NCBI GenBank assembly: GCA_903834925.1
Contig: CAILLA010000105.1
Location: 1-55,866 of the forward strand
DNA length: 55,866 nucleotides
Direction of reading: 5' to 3'
Source: an uncultured Schlesneria sp.
GTDB lineage: Bacteria > Planctomycetota > Planctomycetia > Planctomycetales > Planctomycetaceae
In this document: positions 1-11,359 of the stretch, in pieces
Layout: every line of letters begins with the position of its first letter
Position numbering within the stretch: position 1 is the stretch's first letter
The notes under the pieces: generated by a model
The model's input: the letters and a program-made list of their open reading frames with translations, nothing else
Databases searched by the model: none
What the model was told of the DNA's origin: nothing
Position numbers and translations under genes: made by a program

Positions 1-1
1 A

Positions 2-3000
2 TTGTCTCTTCGGCAAAGACTGCCACAGTTGGCTGACGACATTTATGGCCGGGGGACCGGGACTTTGAATCTTTCCCAATCCGATTTGACGACAGCACAA
101 GAATTGCTCGGATATTTGAATTTCTCTGGAGGCCGTCCAGACACCAAATTTCAGCACCAGTTGAATGAATTCATTGCCAGCGTTACGTGGTCAAAGGTTC
201 CCGAAGCGTTAACGCAGTTGCTTGCGCAATTGCATCAGACCGCGCCTGCCTTTAGCGACGTATCACAAGCAGAATCAGTGCTGAAGCTGGTTTTTTCTGA
301 TGTCCTTCCTGCTTACCGCGTTCATCACCGGGATCTTTTGGCGCATCTTAAGGATGCAGAGTTCGAGCAACCGTTCTTTCTTGCAAAAGTCTTTGAAGCA
401 GTCTTACAGCAAGGAGCACCTTGGGATGACCAAGAAGGGATCATTCGTGGTGCGCTTCATCGTTTGAACGATTTCGTTGGGTTTCGTCCGATCGCCGTTT
501 TGGAAAACGGCCGGAAAATGGACGTTTATCCTCACGAGCGTGTTCGGCCCTGGCCTCTCTATCTTCGGAACGCAGGGGTCGCACATGGCCCGTACGAAAC
601 ACTGATCAAGCGGGCTTTGGAATTGTTGCATGAAGTCCCCGAAGATATGCTTTCGGATGCCTATTTTGACTTTAACAAAATGGACGAACTCGCTCTTGAT
701 CCCCGAGCACACGACCATTCTCACCCTGTCAACAAACGTACGAATTACCTGTTTGGTGAATGGGATCCACACCAGATTGACATCAAAGGGCACTATCGAC
801 GATTTGTGATTCGTCGAGTGATCATCGATTCTCTGCTCGATTGGCAGCAGAAGCAAAAACGAGTTGCGTCGGAAGAAGTTCTGTATGACATGGCCGCCGT
901 GTTATGCGGAACGATTCTCATGGCGTCGGCGATCAGTGGTGATGGCCCCGAGTGTCATGATTCGAGCGTGACGCTGACGTCGCTGCTTCCGCGCGTCGCT
1001 CGTCAACGAGACCGCTTCTATTCATGGCTTCTCGAAAGCGCGACGGGACCGCGTGCAAAGCGGCTTAAGAAGCACGCCAAGGCAACTCGACAGCCATTCG
1101 GACATGTACGTCAGTCGCTGAACATGTATCTGGCCAACTACGGAACGCAACAAGTCCAACGCCGACAATTGGCCCATTTATTCGCTCGAATGGGTTATCC
1201 GGAAGCGAGCCTGAGACAAGCGGCTGTTATCCCTTGTGCCTCAGCCCGATTTGAGTGCGAGGTTCTGTGCCGCGTTCACGGAGCAAGTCGTGTGATCGAG
1301 CTCGGAAGAATTGCTGACGCTTCCCGCCTGCTGGGTGAAGCCGAAGAATATCTTCATCGGGGGATTGAATGTGGGGCACTCGTTGACCCTTGGAATATCC
1401 TGGGTTTTCAAGGCTTGTTCCCGCTTTTTTCCTCTCGCGAAGACAGCGTTCCCGATCAGCGGGTCGAAATCCTGTTACACATCATGGAAGCGCTCCTTGA
1501 TGCCTACACGCGGACATGGGAAGAAGCGGCTGCTCGCGGTGATTCCAAAATGGCGGGAGCGATCTCGTTCCGTTATGAATCTCTCGCCGATTTCTGGGAT
1601 AAGTTTGGCTCGTCAACAGTCAACGACCTGCCCCGTGTCGCAGCACGCGAAAGTCTCGATTCGGCATCACATGTCGCACAGGCGTTGTCCGAATGGAGAA
1701 CGGCGGGTGAAGCGGCGGGCGACATCCAGTTCTGGCGAGAGCACGTGGCTCAATTCGAAAGTGCCAAAGCCTATGCACAAGTCGTTTCTGCATTGCTGGA
1801 ACGCCGCGACACGGTGGCGGCACTCGGGCTGCTCATGCAATGGCTCAGCCAGCAGGAAGAAGTCGGACTCGAAGCGGGACACATGTCCTTCGAGGATCTA
1901 TTGCTCTGGTGGATGGGTATTGTTGTCGACAATGGTTCCATCACAAAGGACGATCCTTGGCCATTGATCCGTCGAATGTTCGACTATCTCGAAGCCAACG
2001 CGGGTGAACTCTGGTCGGCACCGACAACGCCCGTCGTGAGCGATGCCGGCAAGTTTAAAAAGTCGGATCACGATGATGAACGAGCCCTCGAGTCCGACGA
2101 AGTGAGCCGTGACGAAGAAGATGAACTATTTGATGCCGCCTACGAAGGTGTCGTCTATCGTGATAGTGCTGACGACGGACAGGAAGGCGAGACGATGGAT
2201 GATCGCCCCGCCTTCCATCGTGAGACCGAGTTCGAATTGATTGAAAAGCAACTGGAACCGAGGCTGAAGTTCCTGCGGACAATCGCCCAGCTTTGGCAAA
2301 TGGGAGCGACTCTTGCCGTCGAACGTGAACTGGTTCCAGTCGATTCACAGTCGAATGCGGTCCGGGAATCGAAACAGTCTCAGGTCGATTCGTTACGGCA
2401 CTGGCTGGGACATTCCATCGAAGTCCAGGCCGACTTAAGTGGCTTAATTGATAGCCTTTGGAAACAAGAAATTGGCGAAGCCACCGCAGAACACGACGTC
2501 AACATTGAATACGATACGCAACTTCAAACGAAACTTTTTTTGATTCAAACGACGATTCAAACGGCGTTGAGCTGCCGATCTGCCCAGTGGTGTCTTGCAT
2601 GCGCTCTTTCACCAACTGACGACACGGTCAAGACCAACGCTGACGACGTGCGGATCATCGATATCTATCGCGGCGTGATGCAGCGGAACGAAGAAGAAGT
2701 TCGTCGAGTCCTTCCAGGATTACTGCGATCACTGCAAAGCAAGCCCCTGCTCTATGTCCCACTTGAGCATGGTGGTGAGCCAAAGCAGATTTTGACCGCT
2801 CGCTCAATGCAAATGGTGATTCGCTTCCTCCTCGCGCACCTGCCTCAACTGGGGTTACTGCGCGAGACGTGGCATCTGCTGAAAACAGCTCGGCAAATGG
2901 AACGCGCGTCGCGGCCAAAAGGGATGGCCGTCACCGAATTTGACCGTCTGTTTCGAATTGCCCTGCGTAATACGCTCGAATGCGTGATCAAGGCCTCCGG

Positions 3001-4027
3001 TGACTGGAAAGGTGGCCGTTTCAGTGATGAAGATCTGATCGAAATCGTCGGAACGATCGTCGAAAACTATCTCGATCAGTGGCTGGAACACAGCAACACC
3101 ATGCGCTTGTCGACCGTCGAAGCACTCAAGGTCGAACCTCTTTGGGAAGAAACGGCTGAGTTCGTAAAGACATACGGTTCCTACGTTCTGAATGCGCGGT
3201 TGCTGACCCTCGGAAATGTCCGTGCCATCCTGCACAGTGGTGTCGAGCATTTTCTTGAGCACCTGGAAGAAAACGAAGATCCACTTCATCCGATCAAATT
3301 GCTGGATGACCTTCGAAGCGGAAAGATCGAACGTGACGATGTCGCCGAGCAACTGAACCTGATCTATCAGGTTGTCGTCGAGAAATTCGATCGGTTCCTC
3401 GAATACAACACCACGACAACCCAGTCAGACTACGGCGAGCACTTTTATTCGCTGCTCGATTTCTTGCGACTGGAAACGTCATACGACCGAGACGCCTGGA
3501 ACATGCTTCCCGTCACCGTCGCTCACGAAGTACTTGCCCGGCTCGGTAAACCCGAAGCGGCCACTATCTGGGAAGATGTTTTCTCGCTCAAAACCGAAGA
3601 GATGGCCGACGGACATTTGCAGCAACTGGAATCACTTCAGAAGAAATACGGAATGCGCATGCCTTCCGTCGCAAACCATCTGGAAGAACGTTTCGTCAAA
3701 CCGCTATCGGTCAATCATATGCTGGCCAGAATCCGGCCTGCATGTGAAGACGCGGAAAAGGGGCGCGAAGAATCACCTTCATTCCAGGCCCTGCAGATTT
3801 CCGTGGAAGAATACCTGAAAACAACCTCGGGTTCAGGCATCGATATTCCCGCCTGGCTGCGAACGCTGGAAGAAGAATTGAATCGAGTTCACGAATCGGG
3901 CGAGACCGCACCGCCCGATGCCGAACCGCAACTGCATCTTCCGATTCCAGCCCTCAGCTTGAAAGAACTGCGGCAACAGCTCAAGCAGTGGAAACAACCA
4001 CCTTCGGATCGTAAGGGCAAAGCCTGA
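2..4027 (+). CDS. Very large protein of unknown function (5' end may be cut)
   Basis: The open frame runs from the window edge for about 1341 codons. The first possible start is TTG at base 2, so the true start may lie outside. The protein is soluble-looking, with no signal peptide or clear membrane segment visible in the part present. It is rich in Leu, Glu, Arg and Trp with many helical stretches. A strongly acidic low-complexity linker (roughly residues 680-735, runs of D/E) separates an N-terminal half from a C-terminal half. I recognise no catalytic motif. The helical character could suit a TPR- or HEAT-like scaffold, but no repeat unit is clear. Coding is convincing from its length and the absence of a competing frame. 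It is followed by a GC hairpin at 4048-4068. Function unknown; possibly lineage-specific. Confidence 0.85.
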   Translation: MSLRQRLPQLADDIYGRGTGTLNLSQSDLTTAQELLGYLNFSGGRPDTKFQHQLNEFIASVTWSKVPEALTQLLAQLHQTAPAFSDVSQAESVLKLVFSDVLPAYRVHHRDLLAHLKDAEFEQPFFLAKVFEAVLQQGAPWDDQEGIIRGALHRLNDFVGFRPIAVLENGRKMDVYPHERVRPWPLYLRNAGVAHGPYETLIKRALELLHEVPEDMLSDAYFDFNKMDELALDPRAHDHSHPVNKRTNYLFGEWDPHQIDIKGHYRRFVIRRVIIDSLLDWQQKQKRVASEEVLYDMAAVLCGTILMASAISGDGPECHDSSVTLTSLLPRVARQRDRFYSWLLESATGPRAKRLKKHAKATRQPFGHVRQSLNMYLANYGTQQVQRRQLAHLFARMGYPEASLRQAAVIPCASARFECEVLCRVHGASRVIELGRIADASRLLGEAEEYLHRGIECGALVDPWNILGFQGLFPLFSSREDSVPDQRVEILLHIMEALLDAYTRTWEEAAARGDSKMAGAISFRYESLADFWDKFGSSTVNDLPRVAARESLDSASHVAQALSEWRTAGEAAGDIQFWREHVAQFESAKAYAQVVSALLERRDTVAALGLLMQWLSQQEEVGLEAGHMSFEDLLLWWMGIVVDNGSITKDDPWPLIRRMFDYLEANAGELWSAPTTPVVSDAGKFKKSDHDDERALESDEVSRDEEDELFDAAYEGVVYRDSADDGQEGETMDDRPAFHRETEFELIEKQLEPRLKFLRTIAQLWQMGATLAVERELVPVDSQSNAVRESKQSQVDSLRHWLGHSIEVQADLSGLIDSLWKQEIGEATAEHDVNIEYDTQLQTKLFLIQTTIQTALSCRSAQWCLACALSPTDDTVKTNADDVRIIDIYRGVMQRNEEEVRRVLPGLLRSLQSKPLLYVPLEHGGEPKQILTARSMQMVIRFLLAHLPQLGLLRETWHLLKTARQMERASRPKGMAVTEFDRLFRIALRNTLECVIKASGDWKGGRFSDEDLIEIVGTIVENYLDQWLEHSNTMRLSTVEALKVEPLWEETAEFVKTYGSYVLNARLLTLGNVRAILHSGVEHFLEHLEENEDPLHPIKLLDDLRSGKIERDDVAEQLNLIYQVVVEKFDRFLEYNTTTTQSDYGEHFYSLLDFLRLETSYDRDAWNMLPVTVAHEVLARLGKPEAATIWEDVFSLKTEEMADGHLQQLESLQKKYGMRMPSVANHLEERFVKPLSVNHMLARIRPACEDAEKGREESPSFQALQISVEEYLKTTSGSGIDIPAWLRTLEEELNRVHESGETAPPDAEPQLHLPIPALSLKELRQQLKQWKQPPSDRKGKA

Positions 4028-4047
4028 GGTCATTGTAAAACGAAACC

Positions 4048-4068
4048 CCACCGGGCCTGTCCCGGTGG
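4048..4068 (+). terminator. GC-rich hairpin after the large gene
   Basis: CCACCGGG (4048-4055) pairs perfectly with CCCGGTGG (4061-4068) around a 5-base loop, 20 bases after the stop of the 1341-codon frame. There is only a short TT after the stem rather than a T-run, so termination is plausible but not certain. Confidence 0.5.
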
Positions 4069-4118
4069 TTAACGGGCCTTTGCACCAGCGCGTGATCGTC
4101 GCTTTATGTTCGGTCTTT

Positions 4119-4215
4119 GTGCCACTGCTTCGGAGTCTTCGGAGAAGCAGTGTCTTCGCAACGTTTGTAACCGAACAAGAGCACTGCTTGACTCAAAGCA
4201 GGCAAGCAGTGGCAC
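4119..4215. repeat. Nested-palindrome intergenic repeat, copy A
   Basis: The element is bounded by a perfect 12-base terminal inverted repeat, GTGCCACTGCTT at 4119-4130 and AAGCAGTGGCAC at 4204-4215. Inside, CACTGCTT (4123-4130) can also pair with AAGCAGTG (4145-4152) around a loop containing GTCTTCGG, and a second arm starts with CACTGCTTGA near 4182. The same architecture recurs at 53833-53933 and, rearranged, at 55567-55650. No protein is encoded. Confidence 0.85.
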
Positions 4216-4258
4216 TTTCATTTTGAGCATTGAGTACGCACCAGCTCACCCGCAAAGA

Positions 4259-4663
4259 CTAATTCCGTTTCCGCGACTGCGTCGATGATCGCGGAACCCA
4301 CGCACCGCCGTGGTTCGATGCATCTCGAACCGATTCGACTGTCGGAGGCTCATTACTCCCAAACTTCTCGCGAGTTCTCGCCTGCCTACGCGCGGCTCGA
4401 TAGGCATCTGTCGGGTCATCGCGATTTTGAGCCGATAACCACAGATGGAGTCGACTGATCGGCTGATCCCAGCGAAAATTCATGCACAGCAACACGAGGA
4501 TCAGACCTGAGAACGAAACGCCCCAGACGATCAAAGGCTGTTGAACTTGATCGGTCCCCGCGAAAATCACGACTGCAGATGCTGCAGCCCCGATAACCAC
4601 GACGACTGCCGTCGCAAGCCAGATGACTGCTTGACGTCCCGATTCCGAATTCCGCCGGGCCAT
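4259..4663 (-). CDS. Small membrane protein of unknown function
   Basis: A 134-residue protein. It begins MARRNSES and has two hydrophobic segments, around residues 12-35 (AVIWLATAVVVVIGAAAS) and 42-62 (PLIVWGVSFSGLILVLLC), followed by a polar, Arg-rich C-terminal tail. The frame stays open upstream to 4795, but those 44 extra codons come from an intergenic repeat (AHGLKPMLR) and are rejected. The ATG at 4663 is preceded by a strong AGGAGG (complement of 4673-4678). It probably sits in the inner membrane with a cytoplasmic tail. No family was recognised and there is no operon partner. Confidence 0.7.
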   Translation of the reverse strand: MARRNSESGRQAVIWLATAVVVVIGAAASAVVIFAGTDQVQQPLIVWGVSFSGLILVLLCMNFRWDQPISRLHLWLSAQNRDDPTDAYRAARRQARTREKFGSNEPPTVESVRDASNHGGAWVPRSSTQSRKRN

Positions 4664-4767
4664 GATGGGAGACCTCCTGACGATACGTCTTAGATGGTAA
4701 TAACCTACATCACTCTGACGATCATGGCAATCCTGTCTCAAAGATGAAGTATTCCTTGCCGCCCACC

Positions 4768-4797
4768 GTAGCATGGGCTTCAGCCCGTGTGCCACAA
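4768..4797. repeat. GGGCTTCAGCCC palindromic repeat, copy 1
   Basis: GTAGCATGGGCTTCAGCCCG followed by TGTGCCACAA. The core GGGCT-TC-AGCCC is a short hairpin. The same sequence lies at 50883-50912 and, in reverse orientation, at 21238-21262. Read on the minus strand it encodes AHGLKPMLR after a GTG, which creates false N-terminal extensions in gene prediction. Confidence 0.85.
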
Positions 4798-4888
4798 CAT
4801 TTTATGAAGGCAAGAATCTTCAACAATTAATACGGACAACATCTTTGAGCTTTTTGGTTTTGGAAAATGGCGAGCTAAAAGCCGTAGC

Positions 4889-5069
4889 AGCGGCTTCCAG
4901 CCGCTGAAGAATTTATGGGTGCCTGGACAAAAAACGAAAAGTACTGGCGAGCGAAGACGCACGCCAGTGGCACACAACCCCACATTTAAGCGCTGTCGGA
5001 CGACTACGTATCTGCCACTGCGAAGCAGAGCTTCGAAGACCGGCGTTACCAAGCTGGAGCTTGGTAACG
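4889..5069. repeat. Cluster of three further palindromic repeats
   Basis: Three hairpins lie in a gene-free stretch. AGCGGCT (4889-4895) pairs with AGCCGCT (4899-4905). ACTGGCGAGCG (4943-4953) pairs with CGCACGCCAGT (4958-4968) with one mismatch. CGTTACCAAGCT (5044-5055) pairs perfectly with AGCTTGGTAACG (5058-5069) around a two-base loop. The second is the same element, inverted and with one base change, as part of 50961-51002. Open frames crossing this zone (for example 4780-5142 minus) read through repeats and were not called. Confidence 0.8.
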
Positions 5070-5091
5070 AGGGAAACGACCGAGGAAAACG

Positions 5092-5122
5092 AAAAAACCC
5101 GCAGACATAACTGCCTGCGGGC
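5092..5122 (-). terminator. Intrinsic terminator of groEL
   Basis: On the minus strand, CCCGCAG (complement of 5115-5121) pairs with CTGCGGG (complement of 5098-5104) and is followed by TTTTTT (complement of 5092-5097). It lies about 30 bases after the groEL stop. Stem plus T-run is a textbook Rho-independent terminator. Confidence 0.9.
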
Positions 5123-5151
5123 TTGAAAACTTTCTTAAGCACCAGACGATT

Positions 5152-6771
<1,620 letters not shown>

Positions 6772-6934
6772 TCGGAAAGGCTCCTGGTTTGAATAATGTC
6801 GAAAATTCGAATCCGGTTACCTGTTGAGGCTGTGATCAGCGACTTATAGAAACCGGGACCGAAGGTATTTAAGAAGTTGAGTTCACCCGGCGAAACCTGA
6901 TTGATTTCGCCAGGAAAATCAACGGATTGGTTCG

Positions 6935-7249
6935 TCAGCCGTAGACGGCGAGAATGTCACTCTCGCGAAGCAGCAGGAATGTTTCGTCGCCGACTTTGAA
7001 TTCGTCGCCAGCATACGAACTGAAAATCACGTGATCACCAGGCTTTACGGTCAGGGCGACCTTTTGTCCGGTGCTCTTAACATGCCCTTCGCCAACGGCA
7101 ATCACGTCGCCGCGTTGTGGTTTATCTGCTGCGGAATCCGGCAGAACAATCCCTCCGGCGGTCTTTGTTTCCGCTTCGGCTCGCCTGAGAACCACTCGAT
7201 CACCGAGAGGAACCAACTTCGGGTCGTTCGAGCCACTCTTCTTTGCCAT
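6935..7249 (-). CDS. groS: Co-chaperonin GroES (Cpn10)
   Basis: A 104-residue Cpn10, the lid of the GroEL chamber. Hallmarks are [26 protein letters not shown] near the N-terminus, which contains the mobile loop ([11 protein letters not shown]) that contacts GroEL, and [14 protein letters not shown] with a C-terminal ESDILAVYG strand. The start has AAGGTGAG just upstream (complement of 7250-7257). It is the first gene of the groES-groEL pair. No CIRCE element (TTAGCACTC-N9-GAGTGCTAA) is apparent in the roughly 100 bases upstream, so HrcA control is not supported by what I can see. Confidence 0.97.
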   Translation of the reverse strand: MAKKSGSNDPKLVPLGDRVVLRRAEAETKTAGGIVLPDSAADKPQRGDVIAVGEGHVKSTGQKVALTVKPGDHVIFSSYAGDEFKVGDETFLLLRESDILAVYG

Positions 7250-7609
7250 CTCACCTTACTCCAGAATCGAAACGCGTTTAGTCTTCTAGTCTTGCAACTC
7301 GGCACTGAGCCTTTAGACGGCCCAAAGACGACACCACGAGATAGTGATCTAGTAAGCGAACGGCGCGCCAATTGAACGCGATGCAGAATCATCAATCCCT
7401 GTAAGGACTTCCGGCAACTGAACCTGAACAACGATTCTGCCATCGTGGCCAATTTACGATATCATCCACTCCCCGCCTGCCAATCTGACAGCATGGTTCA
7501 TGTTTTCGAAGTCAGTTCATTTAATGCCTCGACCATTGTGTATATACGCCGTAAAATCTTTTCACTGACGCAGTTTCGCAATCGGTCGAAATGGAACTGA
7601 GGTGTACCC
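7250..7609. other. Gene-free stretch between groS and the DUF4058 gene
   Basis: About 360 bases between divergently transcribed genes, so promoters for both must lie here. I see no CIRCE operator, no convincing RNA and no repeat of the families seen elsewhere. Short frames here are shadows with no ribosome-binding site. Confidence 0.5.
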
Positions 7610-8404
7610 TTGAAAAGTCCTTTTCCCGGAATGGACCCTTATCTTGAAGCCCATTGGGGCGACGTGCATACACGTTTGATCGTCTACTCCGGCGACCAGC
7701 TTCGGCCGCAACTTCCAGGTGATCTGAAGGTTCGCGTCGAAGAAAAAATCACAGTCCAAGATCCCGACGAAGAAGATAATGACGTCGGATATTTCCCCGA
7801 TTTACGGATTATCGAGCGGCCTGGATCCACTTTATCGATTTCGCCCGAATCATCGTCCCTCGCTGTGGCGGAGCCAATACTTGTCCCTCGACTGGCCGAG
7901 GCGCCAACCGAACGGACACTTCAGATCACTGATTCTCGCTCAGGAAATCGAATCGTGACAACGATCGAGATTCTCAGCCCAGCAAACAAAATGAACCACA
8001 AAGGGAGAACGGCCTACCGGAAGAAACAAAAGCAGCTTGAAGAAGCGGGTGTCAATCTGGTGGAAATCGATCTGCTGCGAGAAGGGGGATATGTTTTGAT
8101 CGCCCCGTTGGAAGTCGTTCCAAGATCCTGCCTCGGCACCTATCGAGTCGCCGTCAGTCGCGCGACTGACCCAGAGAACGTGGAAATGTATCGCGTCCCC
8201 TTACGGAAACGGCTACCGACGATCCGCATCCCGTTGCGACCCGGTGACCCCGACGCGAAACTTGACCTACAGTCGCTGATCGAGACCGCCTATGAAAACG
8301 GTGGTTACGACGATACCGACTATCGCCTCGAACCCGAGCCTCCGTTTTTGCCCGAAGACGCAGAGTGGGCCGCGACGCTTTTGAGCGAAGCCAAACGCCG
8401 ATAG
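7610..8404 (+). CDS. DUF4058 family protein
   Basis: A 264-residue protein. It starts KSPFPGMDPYLE, the N-terminal signature of the DUF4058 family, which is abundant in Planctomycetota and Cyanobacteria. Other family-like segments are RIVTTIEILSPANK (around residue 120) and RKKQKQLEEAGVNLVEIDLL (around 137-156). EILSPANK and VEIDLL resemble the conserved acidic/Lys positions of restriction-endonuclease-like folds, but a nuclease role is only an inference. The start is TTG at 7610 with GAGGTG just upstream; no in-frame ATG precedes the signature. There is no signal peptide, so it is probably cytoplasmic. It stands alone on its strand. Confidence 0.88.
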   Translation: MKSPFPGMDPYLEAHWGDVHTRLIVYSGDQLRPQLPGDLKVRVEEKITVQDPDEEDNDVGYFPDLRIIERPGSTLSISPESSSLAVAEPILVPRLAEAPTERTLQITDSRSGNRIVTTIEILSPANKMNHKGRTAYRKKQKQLEEAGVNLVEIDLLREGGYVLIAPLEVVPRSCLGTYRVAVSRATDPENVEMYRVPLRKRLPTIRIPLRPGDPDAKLDLQSLIETAYENGGYDDTDYRLEPEPPFLPEDAEWAATLLSEAKRR

Positions 8405-8729
8405 GCGGTGAAATCAGGAAGTTTTACTCGATTCCGTCGTGATTTCGTGACCGATTGCCAAACGGTCAACGATCAGATGACCATCACGAAGGACACGAAG
8501 AGCGCGAAGGATTCAGAACTTGGATCGCTTGATGCCATCGTTCCGCCCGATGTTGTTAAAGTTGGTAAATCACCCGATCTTCACACGAGACAGTATGGTG
8601 TCTCATCGGTCTTCATCGGCGAAAGTCACTCATTGAATCTCGACAAACGTCGGCTGCTCAGGGCCCGTTGGATGGATGTGGCACGCAGCACGCCGCTCTC
8701 GCAACAGGAGAGCGGGCGATTTCTTAGGG
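8405..8729. other. Gene-free stretch with a CACGAAG minisatellite and a hairpin
   Basis: Bases 8485-8510 hold a short tandem repeat (CACGAAGGA-CACGAAGAG-CGCGAAGG). Bases 8694-8714 form a perfect 7-base-pair hairpin (CGCTCTC / GAGAGCG), which on the minus strand lies just after the stop of the 8730-10007 gene and may terminate it, although no T-run follows. A 113-codon GTG frame covers this region; it crosses both elements and is not believed. Confidence 0.6.
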
Positions 8730-10007
8730 TCAGTATTTGGGGAAGATAGCCGGGGTCGGGAAGCGGTCTTCAGGTGAGTTCCCGTCGTTGAGATATTCCT
8801 CCCGTGGCACCGTCACTTCGGGCCAGGTTGCCGGGCGGACACGGACGACTCTCCCGGGGCGGATACCTTCGATGATGAGATCCGTCTCAAAGCGGATTTG
8901 GATTCCGCTGCTTCCCAGAGGGGCGACTCCGTCTGCCTTAATGACGTCCAGGATGTCGCCTCTTGAAGCCATGTGAGCCGGCCCATAAGCCCCCCCCGCA
9001 TGCTTCAACGTATTCTCGGCCGCGTTCATCACTGCTTGGCCTCCGCGCTGAAAATCGGCGTAGAGGGAGGTATCCATGCCTCCAAACAACGTGGCGGTGA
9101 CCGTCGCACGGCCAAACTTGCCATACTCGACGGCATCTACCCAGGCGGGCATCCAGCGACTCCGGATCAGAGCCTTGTGCGTCTCGGTCTGATTTTGGGC
9201 GGCACGCTGAATGGCGGTCTCATCCAACCAGATGTCCGAGATATGGAGCCGAAGGAACACGCCACCGGGGGTGGGCTGCCAGGTGAGTCCGAGCAGGACG
9301 GTTTGGCCTTCCAGGGATTTCTTGCCGCTGACGGGCCACACGCCCTCGGCGATCAAGTCTTCGATACCAAGTCTTTCGCGTCCGCGCCAGATGCGGGCGG
9401 CGGCGTCAAAGGTCAGCTTTTCCTCGATGGCCTTGCCGTCTCCACTGTCTTTGGGCTCGAGCGTGGCGACGATCATCCCCTGGTTTTTCTGGAGGTCAAT
9501 CTCCTTTAACTTCCAGATTTTGCCTTCACGCAGGCAGAAGCTGGGTTCGTCTTCGAGCAGGAGGAGATGGTTCTCGGCGGGCCGCTCGGGATTTCCATTC
9601 TGGAAAACCGGTACCGATGAGGTTTTGGGGTCCGGCGGCAGAAAGGCCCGCACGTGCATGATGGTGCCGATCGGGATGTCCCGGAGATCCGCCGGCGCGC
9701 CGTGATAGCGGACCATACCGTAAGGGAGCATGGCGAACGGATGCGGCGGGTTTCGGAAGAACTCGCCCGTGGTGATCACACGGAGGCTACCACGGCGGTT
9801 CGCATGGTCCACGAACGCAAGCACTCCTCGGTAAGCGCGTCCCTTTTCCAAAGCAGGAAACACCCCCACCTCAGGCCGAAACAGCTCATCCGCAGCAAAA
9901 GCCGACCCCCAAAAAAAGACCAAAGCACCAAGAACCAACAACCAAGAACAATAAACGAAGAACCAAGCACGAAGAACGAAGCACCAAGAACAAATTAAAC
10001 GTCTCAT
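8730..10007 (-). CDS. Exported protein of unknown function, third gene of the DUF1592/DUF1552 operon
   Basis: A 425-residue protein. An unusually long hydrophobic leader rich in Phe, Trp, Val and Leu (residues about 8-34) ends at AFAADE, a good signal peptidase I site. The leader is encoded by the CCAAGAAC/GTTCTTGG minisatellite that also fills the operon's other junctions. The mature part is beta-rich, with paired segments such as [20 protein letters not shown] and [18 protein letters not shown]-like turns, and no motif I recognise. Its ATG overlaps the upstream DUF1552 stop by four bases (ATGA), so translation is coupled. Context suggests a periplasmic or surface accessory to the DUF1552 and haem proteins. 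Base composition appears GC-richer than flanking genes. Confidence 0.8.
   Translation of the reverse strand: MRRLICSWCFVLRAWFFVYCSWLLVLGALVFFWGSAFAADELFRPEVGVFPALEKGRAYRGVLAFVDHANRRGSLRVITTGEFFRNPPHPFAMLPYGMVRYHGAPADLRDIPIGTIMHVRAFLPPDPKTSSVPVFQNGNPERPAENHLLLLEDEPSFCLREGKIWKLKEIDLQKNQGMIVATLEPKDSGDGKAIEEKLTFDAAARIWRGRERLGIEDLIAEGVWPVSGKKSLEGQTVLLGLTWQPTPGGVFLRLHISDIWLDETAIQRAAQNQTETHKALIRSRWMPAWVDAVEYGKFGRATVTATLFGGMDTSLYADFQRGGQAVMNAAENTLKHAGGAYGPAHMASRGDILDVIKADGVAPLGSSGIQIRFETDLIIEGIRPGRVVRVRPATWPEVTVPREEYLNDGNSPEDRFPTPAIFPKY
9922..9992. repeat. CCAAGAAC minisatellite inside the start of the 8730-10007 gene
   Basis: Imperfect tandem units of the kind CACCAAGAACCAA, GAAGAACCAAG and CGAAGAACGAAG run through here. 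On the minus strand they read as TTCTTGG/TTCTTCG units coding for the hydrophobic signal peptide of the exported protein. The same units occur at 11360-11446 and 11471-11502. Confidence 0.85.
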
Positions 10008-11359
10008 ACGCCAATCACCTTATTACTGTCGCCAAATTTGTCGGTTTCCACGCCCATTTGCCGGGCCATCAGGAGCAGGAGGTTACTCATGTGGGCGTCT
10101 GAGTTCGCTGGTCGGCTGCAAAGCCCGTAATGCTCGCCAGGTTTGTCGAGCTGGTAGCCCTTGAAGTGACCCTGGTTGAAGTCAAGATGACTGCCGTGCT
10201 TCAGGCCGAGATCCGAGCCGCCGGCGAGCACCAGCGGGAGGTTCGCGTTCCCGTGGCTATGACCGTAAGACATGCCGCTGCCGAAGAGAGCCATTGTCGA
10301 TCCCAGTAGCGGCTTACCGTTAAGATCCTTCGTTTCCGCGAGACGGGTGAGGAAATAGCTGAACTGCTCGATAGCGAAGGTGTCATACTTCGTGAGTTTC
10401 TCCATATAGCCCACATCGCCGCCATGGTGGCTGAGTTGATGGCGCGACTCGGTAATGCCGATCTCGGGAATGGCGAAAGCATCCCCTTCGCCCCCCAGGC
10501 TGAATGTCGCAACACGTGTCAAATCCGTCTGGAATGCGAGCACGATCAGGTCATACACGGTACGGAAATAGTCACCCGCCATGGTGGCAGCGACATCGCG
10601 ATTGGTGCGTTGACGATCGGCGTCGGAGACGGAGGGGAGCGGCGTATCAAGCCACGCATCAGCCCGCCGCGTGCGGATCTCCGCTTCGCGGACGGAAGTG
10701 AGGTATTGTTCCATGCGTCCTTTATCCGCCGATCCCATCGCCTGCTCGAGCCGGCGCACCTCCGCGAGGTTCGCGTCCAGAACGCTCCCTTTGCGGCGCA
10801 AGGCTCTCCGTTGCGCCGCCGTCCCCCCTTTCGGTCCCTCGAACAGCGAAGCGAAGATCTCGCTGCAACGACGCATCGCGGGCAAACGGACACCGTCGGC
10901 CGTCCAGCCGAGCGAATCTCCCGTGAGGGCGATCTCCATCGAAGGATAACGAGTATGCTTCGCGGTGATCTCGGCCATCTTTTGGTCCACGGAGATGGTA
11001 TTTCGATCCGAAGGACCGAGTTTTCCGCCGGTCAGCCAAACCGAGATACAGTTGTGGTGGTGACTGAGGGCTCCTGGGTGATGCAGGCCGCTGATCGGCG
11101 TGATGACCTGGCGATGCTTCTCCAGAGGTTTCAGCGAACGCGAGAATTCGTAGTCCTTGCCCGGCGTGATGATCTGATAGTTGAGCGAATGAACGCCATT
11201 TGCAAGGTAGATGAAAACGCTGCGTCGAGGCGTGGCGGTTTGCTCGTCCGCCGCCCGGAGCGGCACCATGCACTCCAGGAACGGAAGCGAGATGCATGTC
11301 CCCAGAGCACGCAATGCGTGACGGCGGTCGATCAACCAGGACTGGGAGAGATAGTTCAT
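10004..11359 (-). CDS. DUF1552 domain protein, exported
   Basis: A 451-residue member of the DUF1552 family, found mainly in Planctomycetota, Verrucomicrobia and Acidobacteria and structurally unassigned, though often thought related to the DUF1501 / alkaline-phosphatase-like proteins. The N-terminus contains [19 protein letters not shown], an RR-containing leader that resembles a degenerate Tat signal. Family-like segments follow: [49 protein letters not shown] and [19 protein letters not shown], all rich in His that could bind metal. It follows the DUF1592-type haem gene on the same strand, separated by a minisatellite that supplies AAGGA just upstream of the ATG, and is coupled to the next gene by ATGA. 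Probable exported partner of the haem protein. Confidence 0.92.
   Translation of the reverse strand: MNYLSQSWLIDRRHALRALGTCISLPFLECMVPLRAADEQTATPRRSVFIYLANGVHSLNYQIITPGKDYEFSRSLKPLEKHRQVITPISGLHHPGALSHHHNCISVWLTGGKLGPSDRNTISVDQKMAEITAKHTRYPSMEIALTGDSLGWTADGVRLPAMRRCSEIFASLFEGPKGGTAAQRRALRRKGSVLDANLAEVRRLEQAMGSADKGRMEQYLTSVREAEIRTRRADAWLDTPLPSVSDADRQRTNRDVAATMAGDYFRTVYDLIVLAFQTDLTRVATFSLGGEGDAFAIPEIGITESRHQLSHHGGDVGYMEKLTKYDTFAIEQFSYFLTRLAETKDLNGKPLLGSTMALFGSGMSYGHSHGNANLPLVLAGGSDLGLKHGSHLDFNQGHFKGYQLDKPGEHYGLCSRPANSDAHMSNLLLLMARQMGVETDKFGDSNKVIGV

Noticed and set aside
4780-5142. A 120-codon minus-strand frame after groEL
   Set aside because: It crosses the groEL terminator and three palindromic repeats, and has no ribosome-binding site.
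8408-8749. A 113-codon GTG frame after the DUF4058 gene
   Set aside because: It covers a CACGAAG minisatellite and a hairpin, and overlaps the end of the convergent exported-protein gene.
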